From positions 372,001 to 436,000 of the forward strand of contig NZ_JBBUTK010000002.1 of assembly GCF_039592695.1 (NCBI RefSeq): a stretch of 64,000 bases of DNA, given 5' to 3'. A program made the position numbers and the translations under genes. A model generated the notes under the pieces. It was given only the letters and a program-made list of their open reading frames with translations. It made no database searches and was not told the DNA's origin. Source of the DNA: Flagellimonas_A sp039592695. GTDB lineage: Bacteria; Bacteroidota; Bacteroidia; Flavobacteriales; Flavobacteriaceae. Below are positions 17,188 through 25,390 of this stretch, piece after piece (within the stretch, counting starts at the first letter, position 1; every line of letters starts with the position of its first letter).

Positions 17188-17697
17188 TTATAACCCTACA
17201 ATTTTGCTTCGTCTTTCGAATAAAAGGTTGTCTTTCCAAATGCCATCCAACGTTTTACCGACCCGTTCTCTTTTTCCGATATACCGAAATCCCACCTGTT
17301 CATGCAATTTGATACTGCCCTTGTTCTCGGGAAAAATGCCTGACTGCAATGTCCAATATCCTTCTTCTTCACTGTCTGAAATCAAACGTTGCATTAGGGC
17401 CTTGCCAATGCCTTTTCCTCTGGCATTTTCGCCAACATAAACGCTCACTTCAGCAACACCACCGTAAACACATCTGCCCGAAACAGGTGAAAGGGCCGCC
17501 CAGCCCAAAATTTTATTGTTCTCTTTGGCAATCAATCGACATGCCTTGATATGGGCAACATCCCAACTTTTATATTCAGGAACTTCGGATTCAAAGGTGG
17601 CAAAACCCGTGGCTATTCCTTCGGCATATATTCCTGCCACCTCGGGCCAGTCATCAGCTTTCATGGTTTTTATCTCTATGTCATTAGCGACCTTCAT
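17188..17697 (-). CDS. GNAT acetyltransferase, ArsN/phosphinothricin acetyltransferase-like
   Basis: 169 residues from ATG 17697. Motifs are IKTMKADDWPEVAGIYAEGIATGFATFE (start of the PAT-like fold), AEVSVYVGENARGKGIGKAL (acetyl-CoA site) and GFRYIGKRERVGKTLDGIW at the end. Proteins of this shape sit in arsenic operons, where ArsN-type enzymes modify organoarsenicals or glufosinate-like compounds; here that role is inferred from context. The ATG starts one base after the TGA of the upstream membrane protein, so they are probably translationally coupled. Confidence 0.8.
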   Translation of the reverse strand: MKVANDIEIKTMKADDWPEVAGIYAEGIATGFATFESEVPEYKSWDVAHIKACRLIAKENNKILGWAALSPVSGRCVYGGVAEVSVYVGENARGKGIGKALMQRLISDSEEEGYWTLQSGIFPENKGSIKLHEQVGFRYIGKRERVGKTLDGIWKDNLLFERRSKIVGL

Positions 17698-17698
17698 G

Positions 17699-18265
17699 TC
17701 AGCAGCAGTCAATTCTAGCTCTTTGGTTGTTCCAAAATTCCCTGAATTTTGAATCGAGCAACACCAGGTGCAGAATGGCCAGTACAATCGCGCCGGGTAT
17801 GACGTTGATACTTATCAGGTGGAACAGTTCTTTGGCTTGAGAGGCAGGAACAGTAGTAACGAAAACAACAGAATCTGTAATTTTTAGCTTGATAGACAGC
17901 ACCAAGACGATGGCCGAAAAGTGAAATGCATTGGAAAAAAGATGAACGATGTATTCCCACCTTGGAAGTCCCCCCATAAAGCCACGACTTTCTTTCTCTG
18001 AATAAGCATCGATTGCCAAAACGACTATATCTAAAACCGCCAGAGAAACACCGATTAGAAAACCTGCCTGTGTCTCGTCAATGAATAAAAACCATACAAT
18101 CAATGGAAATAACACTGCCCTTGCGGTATGGGTCTTATGTTCAAAGATGCTTTCTTCTCTATTAAAAAGAGCGTATTTGAAAATATGAAGATAGAAGCCG
18201 TCGTAGGTAGCAAGTACCATGAACAATACCAAACATATTGTCGCCAAAAAGAATAAGATATCCAT
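17699..18265 (-). CDS. Integral membrane protein of the ars operon
   Basis: 188 residues with about five predicted helices (LFFLATICLVLFMVLATYDG, AVLFPLIVWFLFI, FLIGVSLAVLDIVVLAID, FSAIVLVLSIKL, IPGAIVLAILHLVLL). It ends RARIDCC, a vicinal cysteine pair that could bind arsenite. It is not an ArsB or Acr3 pump by size or motif. Function unknown; placement between the DUF6428 and GNAT genes suggests a part in metalloid handling. Confidence 0.7.
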   Translation of the reverse strand: MDILFFLATICLVLFMVLATYDGFYLHIFKYALFNREESIFEHKTHTARAVLFPLIVWFLFIDETQAGFLIGVSLAVLDIVVLAIDAYSEKESRGFMGGLPRWEYIVHLFSNAFHFSAIVLVLSIKLKITDSVVFVTTVPASQAKELFHLISINVIPGAIVLAILHLVLLDSKFREFWNNQRARIDCC

Positions 18266-18287
18266 AATTTTTTATACTTGGATTAAA

Positions 18288-18776
18288 TCAACAACAACCG
18301 CTACCCGGGGCACAAGCACCTTGGGCCGGTGCCATTTCAGGTTCTGCTACGCCGCAAGTTTCTTTTGCTTTGCAATCCGTTTTTTTAACAGCAAGGTTGA
18401 GAATCAATTTTTGGTCATTGTAGCTAAAGTCATTGACAAAGAGTTGTGCAGTGTGAAAATTATCGTTACTGTACTCAAACTTGACCTCTGCATCTCTGGC
18501 CATTGTTTTCATTCTGTCGACCTTGTTCAGAATGCCCAAGGCTTTCAAAGCCGTCATGAATACAGTTTTGTCTTTTTCTACCGGACTCTCCCACAATTGT
18601 ATAATGGTTTCCTTCCAAAAATCAGTCCCTGCGCCACAGTCCACCACATCAACAGTGATGTTTTTCACTTCTGTGATATGATAGTTGGCGCCGACAAATT
18701 TGCCGGGTAAATATTCGAACAACAGGCTTTTGTTTTTATGGATTTCCAACAACTTTAAAAATTCACTGGTCTTCAT
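18288..18776 (-). CDS. DUF6428 family protein
   Basis: 162 residues, cytoplasmic. Conserved features are KSLLFEYLPGKFVGANYHITEVKN near the start and a cysteine-rich tail ending CAPGSGCC. This family is repeatedly found next to arsR in Bacteroidota. Its ATG follows the arsR stop without a gap (TAAATG), so it is second in the operon. Biochemical role unknown; the C-terminal Cys pair suggests metal or metalloid binding (inference). Confidence 0.8.
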   Translation of the reverse strand: MKTSEFLKLLEIHKNKSLLFEYLPGKFVGANYHITEVKNITVDVVDCGAGTDFWKETIIQLWESPVEKDKTVFMTALKALGILNKVDRMKTMARDAEVKFEYSNDNFHTAQLFVNDFSYNDQKLILNLAVKKTDCKAKETCGVAEPEMAPAQGACAPGSGCC

Positions 18777-19100
18777 TTAGCAACAATTTTGATGGATGTT
18801 CAAAAAAAACTCTTGAAAGAGTGATTGCAATTCCTCCCAACGTTCTGTATCAATACAATAGCACAGATTTTTACCTTCAAAGGTGCCCTCAAGTAGCCCA
18901 ATTTTCTTGATTTCATTCAAATGCTGCGAAATCGTAGGCTGTGCGAGGCCGATTTCATCGACCAAATCGGTACAGATACAACCCTCTTGTTTGCTGATAT
19001 ACTGCAATATGGCCAAGCGGGCAGGATGTGCCATGACTTTGGCGATGGCCGCCAACTCGTTTTGATGGGTAGAAAAGATATGTGTTTTAGAAACACCCAA
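18777..19100 (-). CDS. arsR: ArsR/SmtB-family repressor
   Basis: 107-residue winged-helix metalloregulator. MAHPARLAILQYISKQ and EGCICTDLVDEIGLAQPTISQHL carry the helix-turn-helix; CIC sits where ArsR proteins place metal ligands, and a C-terminal CC may be further ligands. The start is TTG at 19100: an in-frame TAA lies two codons upstream and no ATG occurs until MAHP, which would cut off the first helix. Twelve bases upstream lies a perfect 16-base palindrome, the probable operator, implying autorepression. Confidence 0.92.
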   Translation of the reverse strand: MGVSKTHIFSTHQNELAAIAKVMAHPARLAILQYISKQEGCICTDLVDEIGLAQPTISQHLNEIKKIGLLEGTFEGKNLCYCIDTERWEELQSLFQEFFLNIHQNCC

Positions 19101-19111
19101 GATTTATAATT

Positions 19112-19127
19112 TAATATTGCAATATTA
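19112..19127 (-). promoter_or_regulatory. Putative ArsR operator
   Basis: TAATATTGCAATATTA is a perfect 16-base palindrome just upstream of the arsR start. Its position and symmetry fit an ArsR dimer site overlapping the promoter. Confidence 0.75.
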
Positions 19128-19143
19128 CGATGATGTATTGAAA

Positions 19144-19172
19144 TAAAAAAGGCCAGAAGCATTTTTCTGGCC
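19144..19172 (-). terminator. Terminator after the TM2 gene
   Basis: GGCCAGAA (19151-19158) pairs with TTCTGGCC (19165-19172); on the minus strand it is followed by TTTTTTATTT. It lies nine bases after the TM2-gene stop and insulates the ars operon. Confidence 0.8.
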
Positions 19173-19181
19173 AAGATTTTA

Positions 19182-19583
19182 TCAGAACCAAGGTTTTTTG
19201 CCTACTTGGTAGGTATTGTAAAATTCTTCATCGGATTTGGTGAGGTAGATAATGCCTTCTATCAATCCGACAAGCCCCGTGGCCCATACTAAGAATACAC
19301 CAACTCCCACACAGGTCAAAACCATTCCCACTACGGTGATTCCAAGCAGAATAAATCCTTCTTTGTTGTAACCCAAAATAAATTTGTGCACTCCTAAAGA
19401 GCCTACAATAATGGCTAAAATTCCTACTAGAATTTTTTTATTATCACCGCCGACATCTTTCAGTCCTTCACTAAATTCATTGGCTGTTTTTTTGGCTTCA
19501 TCCTTAAAATCACCTGCTGCCTCTTTGGCATCGTTGGCTGCATCTTCGGCCTTATCGCCGAAATCTTTGTTTTCTTCTGACAT
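19182..19583 (-). CDS. TM2-domain membrane protein
   Basis: 133 residues: an acidic/lysine-rich, amphipathic N-terminal segment (about 1-47, Ala/Lys/Glu heptads) followed by a TM2 domain with two helices (ILVGILAIIVGSLGVHKFILGY and GITVVGMVLTCVGVGVFLVWATG). TM2 proteins are widespread and their function is not established. Monocistronic with its own terminator. Confidence 0.85.
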   Translation of the reverse strand: MSEENKDFGDKAEDAANDAKEAAGDFKDEAKKTANEFSEGLKDVGGDNKKILVGILAIIVGSLGVHKFILGYNKEGFILLGITVVGMVLTCVGVGVFLVWATGLVGLIEGIIYLTKSDEEFYNTYQVGKKPWF

Positions 19584-19646
19584 AATTTTAAAATGTTGGT
19601 TGAACGAAGTTTAAATGTAGCAAATATTTCAATAGGCGGCATGTGT

Positions 19647-20033
19647 TCAAAGAAAGGCTTTATCAACAGGCTCCCAAAGTTCAATTTTATTGCCCTCTGG
19701 ATCCAAGATCCAACCGAATTTGCCATAGTCGTATTCTTCAACCTCACCTACAATAGTCACCCCTTCTTTTTTCAGCGCTGCCAAAAGTTCTTGTAGGTTT
19801 TCGACCCGAAAGTTCATCATAAACTGTTTCTCACTGGGGTCAAAATAGGCGGTGTCGTCCTTAAACGGACTCCATTGTGTCATGCAGTCATTCCCTTCCT
19901 TGTCTTTCCACCAAAAACTCCATCCATATTGGTCTACGGGTATTCCCAAATGGGTCTTGTACCATTTTTTGATATTGTCAGGGTCTTTGGTCTTGAAGAA
20001 AAATCCACCTAGACCTGTTACTCTTTTCTTCAT
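19647..20033 (-). CDS. VOC-family (glyoxalase-like) protein
   Basis: 128 residues with a vicinal-oxygen-chelate fold: GLGGFFFKTKDPDNIKKWY at the start and FGWILDPEGNKIELWEP near the end, where the Glu of IELWEP is a usual metal ligand. Could be a small-molecule isomerase or dioxygenase-like enzyme; substrate unknown. Confidence 0.8.
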   Translation of the reverse strand: MKKRVTGLGGFFFKTKDPDNIKKWYKTHLGIPVDQYGWSFWWKDKEGNDCMTQWSPFKDDTAYFDPSEKQFMMNFRVENLQELLAALKKEGVTIVGEVEEYDYGKFGWILDPEGNKIELWEPVDKAFL

Positions 20034-20047
20034 TGGATCGCTATTTT

Positions 20048-20071
20048 GTCATTCCCATGAAGGCGGGAATC
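20048..20071. repeat. ATTCCC/GGGAAT inverted repeat, copy 2
   Basis: GTCATTCCC-atgaaggc-GGGAATC, the same family as 12019 and 50374 in opposite orientation. The remaining gap to 20279 holds two further repeat types (20114 and 20203) and no gene. Confidence 0.6.
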
Positions 20072-20113
20072 TTTATTAATTACAACCATTTGCCACGCTC
20101 AGTTTTCAGCCAT

Positions 20114-20148
20114 GCTTCGACTGCACTTTGACTGCGCTCAGTGTGACA
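20114..20148. repeat. Degenerate HPERSRR-type repeat
   Basis: TTCGACTGC occurs, then CTTTGACTGCGCTCAGTGTG, a doubled and decayed version of the repeat that interrupts the ligase gene at 7727-7757. Confidence 0.55.
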
Positions 20149-20202
20149 CGCCCAAAATGACAGCTCAGCATAGACTACGGTGGGAACCTGTTCGATCATA
20201 TT

Positions 20203-20277
20203 CTGTTGGACACTAATTTCACGTATGGCACGAATTCAAAATATTCTGATTAGTGAAAATTAGTGGAATTCGTGTCC
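20203..20277. repeat. Imperfect inverted repeat
   Basis: GGACACTAATTTCACG on the left and, about 55 bases later, TTAGTGGAATTCGTGTCC on the right are imperfect reverse complements. A single-arm relative (CTGTTGGACACAAATTGCACG) lies at 29116-29138, upstream of serS. Confidence 0.55.
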
Positions 20278-20279
20278 TT

Positions 20280-20735
20280 TTACCGTTTCACATTTTTCTC
20301 GTACAGTTCAACCCAATCTTTGACCGTCATTTTTTGGCAGAGTTCGGCAATCAATTCGTAAGGTATGCTCTCCATTTTTTTGAAACGAATGCAACTTTTG
20401 CCCATATCCAATTTTGTTTTGACATGTTTTGGATACTCTTTTACGAACCAGTCCAACAAGTTTTTATCCGCATAAATTCCAGAATGATATAATGCCACAA
20501 AGTTTTTTTGGGAAGCAATATTGATAAATGGCAGCGGTTGTTTGGGGTCACAATGATACCCATCAGGATAGATGTTATGGGGCACGTAGAAACCTATCAT
20601 TTTATAGGTGATTCCCTCTTCAAAACCTTCAGGGAGGTTTTCTTTTACCGTGTTCCGTAGTTTGGATACCGGCTCTTTCCGGTTGTCAGGTACTTTAGAA
20701 ATGTATTCCTCAACAGTCTTTGCATCTATGGTCAT
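20280..20735 (-). CDS. DUF1801 (YdhG-like) domain protein
   Basis: 151 residues, soluble. ISKVPDNRKEPVSKLRNTVKENLPEGFEE and the later KSCIRFKKMESIPYELIAEL match the YdhG/DUF1801 fold. Cellular function unknown. It starts seven bases after the DUF4199 gene stop, so the two may be co-transcribed. Confidence 0.8.
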   Translation of the reverse strand: MTIDAKTVEEYISKVPDNRKEPVSKLRNTVKENLPEGFEEGITYKMIGFYVPHNIYPDGYHCDPKQPLPFINIASQKNFVALYHSGIYADKNLLDWFVKEYPKHVKTKLDMGKSCIRFKKMESIPYELIAELCQKMTVKDWVELYEKNVKR

Positions 20736-20742
20736 AGTGCTA

Positions 20743-21189
20743 TTATTTACGTTGTAAGATAAGTGATGAAATCAGTGAAATGATGAGTCCAATAATAAAT
20801 ACCAGCGCAAACATAAAGACCGCTGCCTGACCACTGGTGAACTCTTGAATTTCTACAGTGGGGTCTTCTGCCTTCATCTTTTCAGCGTATTCTGCAAAAA
20901 AATCTGGATTGATGACCGAGGTATAAATGAAATCGGCAACTGCTATTCCGATTGCGGTGAACACAGAAATCAAAAGACCGATGATCATTCCTTTTTTGAA
21001 ATTGAGCTTGCCGTTGTTTTGCTTATCCCTAAAATGCCGTATTCCAAAATATACAAAAAGCAACGAGGCCACAATGGTCGCATAACCAAAGGCTTCATTT
21101 GTGGTAATGTCGAAATACAATCCCGAAAGAAAAGCAACAAAGCCAACAAGTATTCCGAAAGCACTGAATTTGATTACAGCTGTTTTCAT
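20743..21189 (-). CDS. DUF4199 membrane protein
   Basis: 148 residues with four hydrophobic helices (FSAFGILVGFVAFLSGLYF, EAFGYATIVASLLFVYFGI, KGMIIGLLISVFTAIGIAVA, AAVFMFALVFIIGLIISLIS) and the GIRHFRD loop typical of DUF4199. Function unknown. It lies about 100 bases downstream of a membrane-bound LuxR-type regulator on the same strand. Confidence 0.82.
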   Translation of the reverse strand: MKTAVIKFSAFGILVGFVAFLSGLYFDITTNEAFGYATIVASLLFVYFGIRHFRDKQNNGKLNFKKGMIIGLLISVFTAIGIAVADFIYTSVINPDFFAEYAEKMKAEDPTVEIQEFTSGQAAVFMFALVFIIGLIISLISSLILQRK

Positions 21190-21287
21190 GGTGTATCGTT
21201 TTTGGTTTGGGCTAAACTATTGCAAAACCTGAAATTGGTCTTCATACTAAAGTACTAAAACAACGGTACTTTTGGCTGAAACGGCCT

Positions 21288-21704
21288 TTAACCCGCAATA
21301 ATTTGGAGTTCTTTTGCCCTTTGGATGGCTTGGGTACGGCGTTTGGCATCCAATTTTACCAAAAGATTGGAGACGTGTGTCTTAATGGTGCTTTCAGAGA
21401 CGAAGAGCTTTTCGCCGATTTCTTTGTTGGAGAGGCCGTTTGAGATTTCGAGCAATACTTCGTACTCGCGGTCGCTGATGCCCAGCTCCTTTATTTTTTT
21501 GGCATCGATTTCCCCATCTTTTCTGGGGATGGTTTCTGCTCTCTTTTTATTGATGTAAAGCCCGATACCTAAAAAGACAATGGCCACGATAGCAATGATG
21601 AGCTCAATCGAAGTGTCGCCGACCAAAAAGGCATATTCGCTTAGTCGGAAGAGTATGAGCAGTGCGACGATGAGTGTTGAAAAGATAAAGATGGTTTTCT
21701 TCAC
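21288..21704 (-). CDS. Membrane-anchored LuxR-type regulator
   Basis: Two transmembrane helices (TIFIFSTLIVALLILFRL and ELIIAIVAIVFLGIGLYI) precede a C-terminal GerE/LuxR DNA-binding domain (LGISDREYEVLLEISNG, KEIGEKLFVSESTIKTHVSN). No receiver domain. The start is GTG at 21704 (138 residues): a longer frame overlaps the dehydrogenase gene, and residues before it are not family-like. It may sense a membrane state directly or dimerise with another factor (inference). Confidence 0.8.
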   Translation of the reverse strand: MKKTIFIFSTLIVALLILFRLSEYAFLVGDTSIELIIAIVAIVFLGIGLYINKKRAETIPRKDGEIDAKKIKELGISDREYEVLLEISNGLSNKEIGEKLFVSESTIKTHVSNLLVKLDAKRRTQAIQRAKELQIIAG

Positions 21705-21721
21705 ATTGAACTCAGCTAAAA

Positions 21722-22654
21722 TTAGGAAAACCGCTCCTTGATTTTCTCCACAATGACCTGGGCCAATTTTTCCTTGCTCTGAAAACTCCAACCTGCGACA
21801 TGCGGTGTCATCAGCACATTTTTGGCCTTTCGCAAATACTTAAAAGGTTTTGGTTTTCTTGTAAACCATTCTTCAAATGATTTTTTCTCATATTCAAGCA
21901 CATCCAATCCTGCCCCAAGAACTTTGCCCGATTTCAAGCCTTCAACCAAATCTTGGGTGACGATACATTTGCCCCGGGCAGTATTGAGCAGCCAAAAGGG
22001 TTTGTGAAAGGCGTTGATAAACTCGGTATTGACCATACCCGTGGTCAATTCGGTCTGGGGCACGTGCAAGCTGACCACATCACTGCGCTGTTGAAACTCC
22101 ATGATGCCCACCTGTCTGGCATGGTCATCACCGACACCGCCAACAATGTCATAGCAGATGATTTCAACATCAAAACCCTGTAATTTTTTGGCAAAGGCCT
22201 TGCCCATATTTCCATAGCCGATGATACCAACGGTCTTTCCATCAAGCTCAACACCTCTATTGCCCTCACGGTCCCATATTCCTTTTCTGACCTCTCGGTG
22301 CGCTTTGAGCATATTGTTCATCAAGGCCAACAGCATGCCCAAATTATGCTCGGCGACGGCATTGCGGTTTCCCTCGGGGGCATTTGCCAAGAAAATATCC
22401 TTTTGTTTCGCATAGCGAACATCAATATTTTCCATACCTGCACCGACACGGCCAATGAACTTTAGGTTTTCGGCCTTGTCCAGAAATTGTTGGTCTATGG
22501 TAAACCTACTGCGGATGATGATGCCATCATAAGCGTGTATTTTTTTCTCAATAGTTTCTTTTGAAGAGGTGTAGTCCTCGTGGTTTTCAAACCCCATTTT
22601 GGCAAACTCATCAATAAGCAGGGGATGGTTGGTGTCTAGATGCAGTACCTTCAT
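21722..22654 (-). CDS. D-2-hydroxyacid dehydrogenase (phosphoglycerate dehydrogenase-like)
   Basis: 310 residues with NAD-binding GIIGYGNMGKAFAKKL (about 143-158), catalytic-region RVGAGMENID, LHVPQTELT and TPHVAGWSFQS containing the His of the catalytic pair. SerA-like without an ACT domain; could act in serine synthesis or on another 2-hydroxyacid. Its ATG overlaps the cupin stop (ATGA), so the two are coupled. Confidence 0.85.
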   Translation of the reverse strand: MKVLHLDTNHPLLIDEFAKMGFENHEDYTSSKETIEKKIHAYDGIIIRSRFTIDQQFLDKAENLKFIGRVGAGMENIDVRYAKQKDIFLANAPEGNRNAVAEHNLGMLLALMNNMLKAHREVRKGIWDREGNRGVELDGKTVGIIGYGNMGKAFAKKLQGFDVEIICYDIVGGVGDDHARQVGIMEFQQRSDVVSLHVPQTELTTGMVNTEFINAFHKPFWLLNTARGKCIVTQDLVEGLKSGKVLGAGLDVLEYEKKSFEEWFTRKPKPFKYLRKAKNVLMTPHVAGWSFQSKEKLAQVIVEKIKERFS

Positions 22655-23016
22655 ATTTTAGGATATGTCGTCTTTGTCATTTCATGTTCCACATTGCCCG
22701 TATGTGCGGTATTTTGCTTTTCAAAAAGAAGTAAGTGCACTTCTTCACCCTCTTTTGTGGATGGGCAATGTTCAACCCCTTTGGGTACCACGATGATTTC
22801 GCCCTCTTCCACCACTTCGGTACGGTCTCTGAATTTCATGTACAATGTGCCCTTCAATACCTGAAAGAGCTCATCTTCGTTTTCGTGCGAATGCCACACA
22901 AACTCCCCCTGTATTTTGGCCAAGATGACCTGCATGTCATCCACTGTGGCTATTTGATGCGGATGCCATTGTGCATCAAAAAGCGCGTGTTTTTCTTTTA
23001 AATTGATGGGTTTCAT
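22651..23016 (-). CDS. Cupin-domain protein
   Basis: 121 residues, single cupin: HSHENEDELFQVLKG (metal motif 1) and PKGVEHCPST (motif 2). Small soluble metal-binding beta-barrel of unknown substrate. Lies between mgtE and the dehydrogenase with overlapping or near-adjacent ends. Confidence 0.82.
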   Translation of the reverse strand: MKPINLKEKHALFDAQWHPHQIATVDDMQVILAKIQGEFVWHSHENEDELFQVLKGTLYMKFRDRTEVVEEGEIIVVPKGVEHCPSTKEGEEVHLLLFEKQNTAHTGNVEHEMTKTTYPKI

Positions 23017-23019
23017 AGA

Positions 23020-24372
23020 TTAGATTCCTAATATCATCTTGGCAATCAAGAAATAAATCAAAATACCAAAAATATCATTGCTTGTCGTGATGAACGGCCC
23101 TGTGGCTATGGCAGGGTCAATCCCCCTTTTGTCCAAAAACAACGGAATGAAGGTTCCTATAAATCCTGCAACCACGATTACGGCTATCAAAGAGACCGAA
23201 ATGGCCACTGCGGTCATGAAATCGCCTTTCCAAACCCACGTGAACAGCAGCAGCAGTGCAGCAAGTATGATTCCGTTTAAGAGTGCCAAGAGCATTTCTT
23301 TGACCAAACGGTTACTGATACTGCCCTTGATATCATCATTGGCAAGTCCTTGTACGATGATGGCACTTGATTGCACACCAACATTTCCGGCCATGGCCGC
23401 AATCAAGGGGGTAAACAAGAAAAGGATGGTGTATTTTCTGAAAACTTCCTCAAATCCGCCCATGATTACAGCAGCAGCAGCGCCTCCGAACAGGCCCAGA
23501 ATAAGCCAGGGCAAACGCGCGCGCGTCAATTCCCAAATACTGTCGTCGGCCTCTACATCTTGAGAAATACCTGCCGCCAATTGGTAGTCTTTATCTGCTT
23601 CCTCGCGAATCACATCCACAATGTCATCAATGGTGATCCGTCCCACTAATCGTCCGATTTCATCTATCACGGGAATGGCCTCCAAATCATATTTTGACAT
23701 GATTTTGGCAACCTCTTCAGGCTTTTCGTTCACATTTACATAGTCAACCTTGGGGATGTACACCTCCCTGATATGGGTCTCGGTAGAAACGGTCAACAAA
23801 TCTTTCAGTGAAAGCCTGCCCTTCAATTTTTCTTCATTGTCGATTACATAGATGGAATGTACCCGGGTCACGTTTTCGGCCTGCGCGCGCATTTCTTTTA
23901 CGCAACGGGTGACCGTCCAGTTTTCATTGACCTTGACCAACTCTTTTGCCATCAATCCGCCAGCAGAATCTTCGTCATATTGCAACAGGTCGACGATATC
24001 TTTGGCATGCTCGCGGTCTTCTATTTCTGAAATGACCTCTTGAACAATCTCCTTGGGCAGTTCACCAACAATGTCAGCGGCATCATCGGTGTCCAATTCC
24101 ACAAGCTCCTCGGCTATTTCTTTTGCCGAGAGGTTGTTCAGAACCGCCTCACGCACATCTTCATCAAGTTCTGTGAGAACATCAGAGGTCTTTTCACTAT
24201 CTAAAAGCTTGATGAGGTACGTGGCTTCTTCATCATCCAACTCATTGGCAATATCAGCAATGTCGGCATAATGATATTCATTCATCATCGCCAATAACTG
24301 GGTATCTTTATCTGCCGCGATGAGTTCTTGAATGTGTTCTACAAGCCCATCTGTGAGTTTAAACGGAGTCAT
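23020..24372 (-). CDS. mgtE: Magnesium transporter MgtE
   Basis: 450 residues in MgtE order: acidic superhelical N-domain with repeated ELDxxxA motifs (about 1-130), two CBS domains (about 135-260) and five C-terminal helices from about 285, with FTPLIAAMAGNVGVQSSA forming the pore signature. Mg2+-gated uptake channel. Its start overlaps the end of rsmA by 14 bases. Confidence 0.95.
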   Translation of the reverse strand: MTPFKLTDGLVEHIQELIAADKDTQLLAMMNEYHYADIADIANELDDEEATYLIKLLDSEKTSDVLTELDEDVREAVLNNLSAKEIAEELVELDTDDAADIVGELPKEIVQEVISEIEDREHAKDIVDLLQYDEDSAGGLMAKELVKVNENWTVTRCVKEMRAQAENVTRVHSIYVIDNEEKLKGRLSLKDLLTVSTETHIREVYIPKVDYVNVNEKPEEVAKIMSKYDLEAIPVIDEIGRLVGRITIDDIVDVIREEADKDYQLAAGISQDVEADDSIWELTRARLPWLILGLFGGAAAAVIMGGFEEVFRKYTILFLFTPLIAAMAGNVGVQSSAIIVQGLANDDIKGSISNRLVKEMLLALLNGIILAALLLLFTWVWKGDFMTAVAISVSLIAVIVVAGFIGTFIPLFLDKRGIDPAIATGPFITTSNDIFGILIYFLIAKMILGI

Positions 24373-25219
24373 TTTCTATGTTCTTCGTCAATGCTATAAA
24401 TTCTGCCACCGAAAGCTGTTCGGGGCGTCGGTCAAATATAGCATCTTCCCTGAGATTATCTGAGAGCTGAAAGACTTTAAGACTGTTGCGCAACGTCTTT
24501 CTTCGTTGATTGAACGCTGCCTTGACCACTCTGTAGAAAAGTTTTTCATCACAGGGTAATGTTTCCTCTTTTTTTCGGACCAAACGCAACACCCCAGATT
24601 GCACTTTTGGGGGAGGGTCAAATACCTGCGGATGTACCGTGAACAAATATTCAGCATCGTAGAATGCCTGAACCAGCACCGATAAGATACCATAGGTTTT
24701 GCTTCCTTCTTTTTCACAGATGCGCTGTGCCACCTCTTTTTGGAACATGCCCGAAAATTCAGGTACCTGTTGCCGCATCTCGAGCATTTTGAAAACAATT
24801 TGGCTCGATATATTGTAGGGAAAGTTGCCCGTGATGGCGAATTGTGCATCGCCAAAGATTTTTGTGAGATCAACTTTTAAAAAATCGGCCTCGACAATGT
24901 TGAGCTTTCCATTTTTCTGCAACACTTTGGGATGCTCTAAAGGAAAACTATGGTTGAGATATACAATCGACTCCTCATCTAAGTCCATGGCGACCAAATC
25001 GACACCTCGCATCAAAAGATATTTGGTCAGCACACCTGTGCCCGGGCCAATCTCCAAGACTTTGGAATACCCTTCAAGCGACAGGGTTTCTGAAATCTTT
25101 TGGGCAATGTTTTCGTCTTTCAGAAAATGTTGGCCGAGGTGTTTCTTGGCTTTTACGGGAGTTCGGCCCTGCCCATTTTGATCTGGCTTCGACGTGGTTT
25201 CCCTGAATTTTTTAGACAT
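24359..25219 (-). CDS. rsmA: 16S rRNA dimethyladenosine transferase
   Basis: Dimethylates A1518 and A1519 of 16S rRNA (KsgA). Motifs: KKHLGQHFLKDENIAQKI, SAM loop LEIGPGTGVLT, and catalytic GNFPYNIS. 286 residues; the first 22 residues before KAKKHLGQ are basic and variable, as often seen in this family. Overlaps mgtE. Confidence 0.96.
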   Translation of the reverse strand: MSKKFRETTSKPDQNGQGRTPVKAKKHLGQHFLKDENIAQKISETLSLEGYSKVLEIGPGTGVLTKYLLMRGVDLVAMDLDEESIVYLNHSFPLEHPKVLQKNGKLNIVEADFLKVDLTKIFGDAQFAITGNFPYNISSQIVFKMLEMRQQVPEFSGMFQKEVAQRICEKEGSKTYGILSVLVQAFYDAEYLFTVHPQVFDPPPKVQSGVLRLVRKKEETLPCDEKLFYRVVKAAFNQRRKTLRNSLKVFQLSDNLREDAIFDRRPEQLSVAEFIALTKNIENDSV

Positions 25220-25268
25220 GGGCGTTTTACTCGATAATCGAGATTTATTATGATCCGGTCCCGATAAC

Positions 25269-25286
25269 TCCCGATAGCTATCGGGA
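25269..25286. repeat. TCCCGATAGCTATCGGGA palindrome
   Basis: A perfect 18-base palindrome in the 171-base gap upstream of rsmA, preceded by a partial GTCCCGATAACTCC copy. It is a repeat of a type common between genes in this family of bacteria; the gap shows no ORF. Confidence 0.65.
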
Positions 25287-25390
25287 CGAGACTGTCGAAA
25301 TCTAAGATTAGTTTCCTTCCAATGCCTCGTGGACTTTCCCCGAGGTGGTTATTTGCAAGGTACTGCGAATTCTACAAAAGAATGTGGCTG

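Noticed and set aside
24373..25390. Mg2+ riboswitch (M-box or similar) for mgtE
   Set aside because: mgtE overlaps rsmA by 14 bases, so there is no leader in which to place one.
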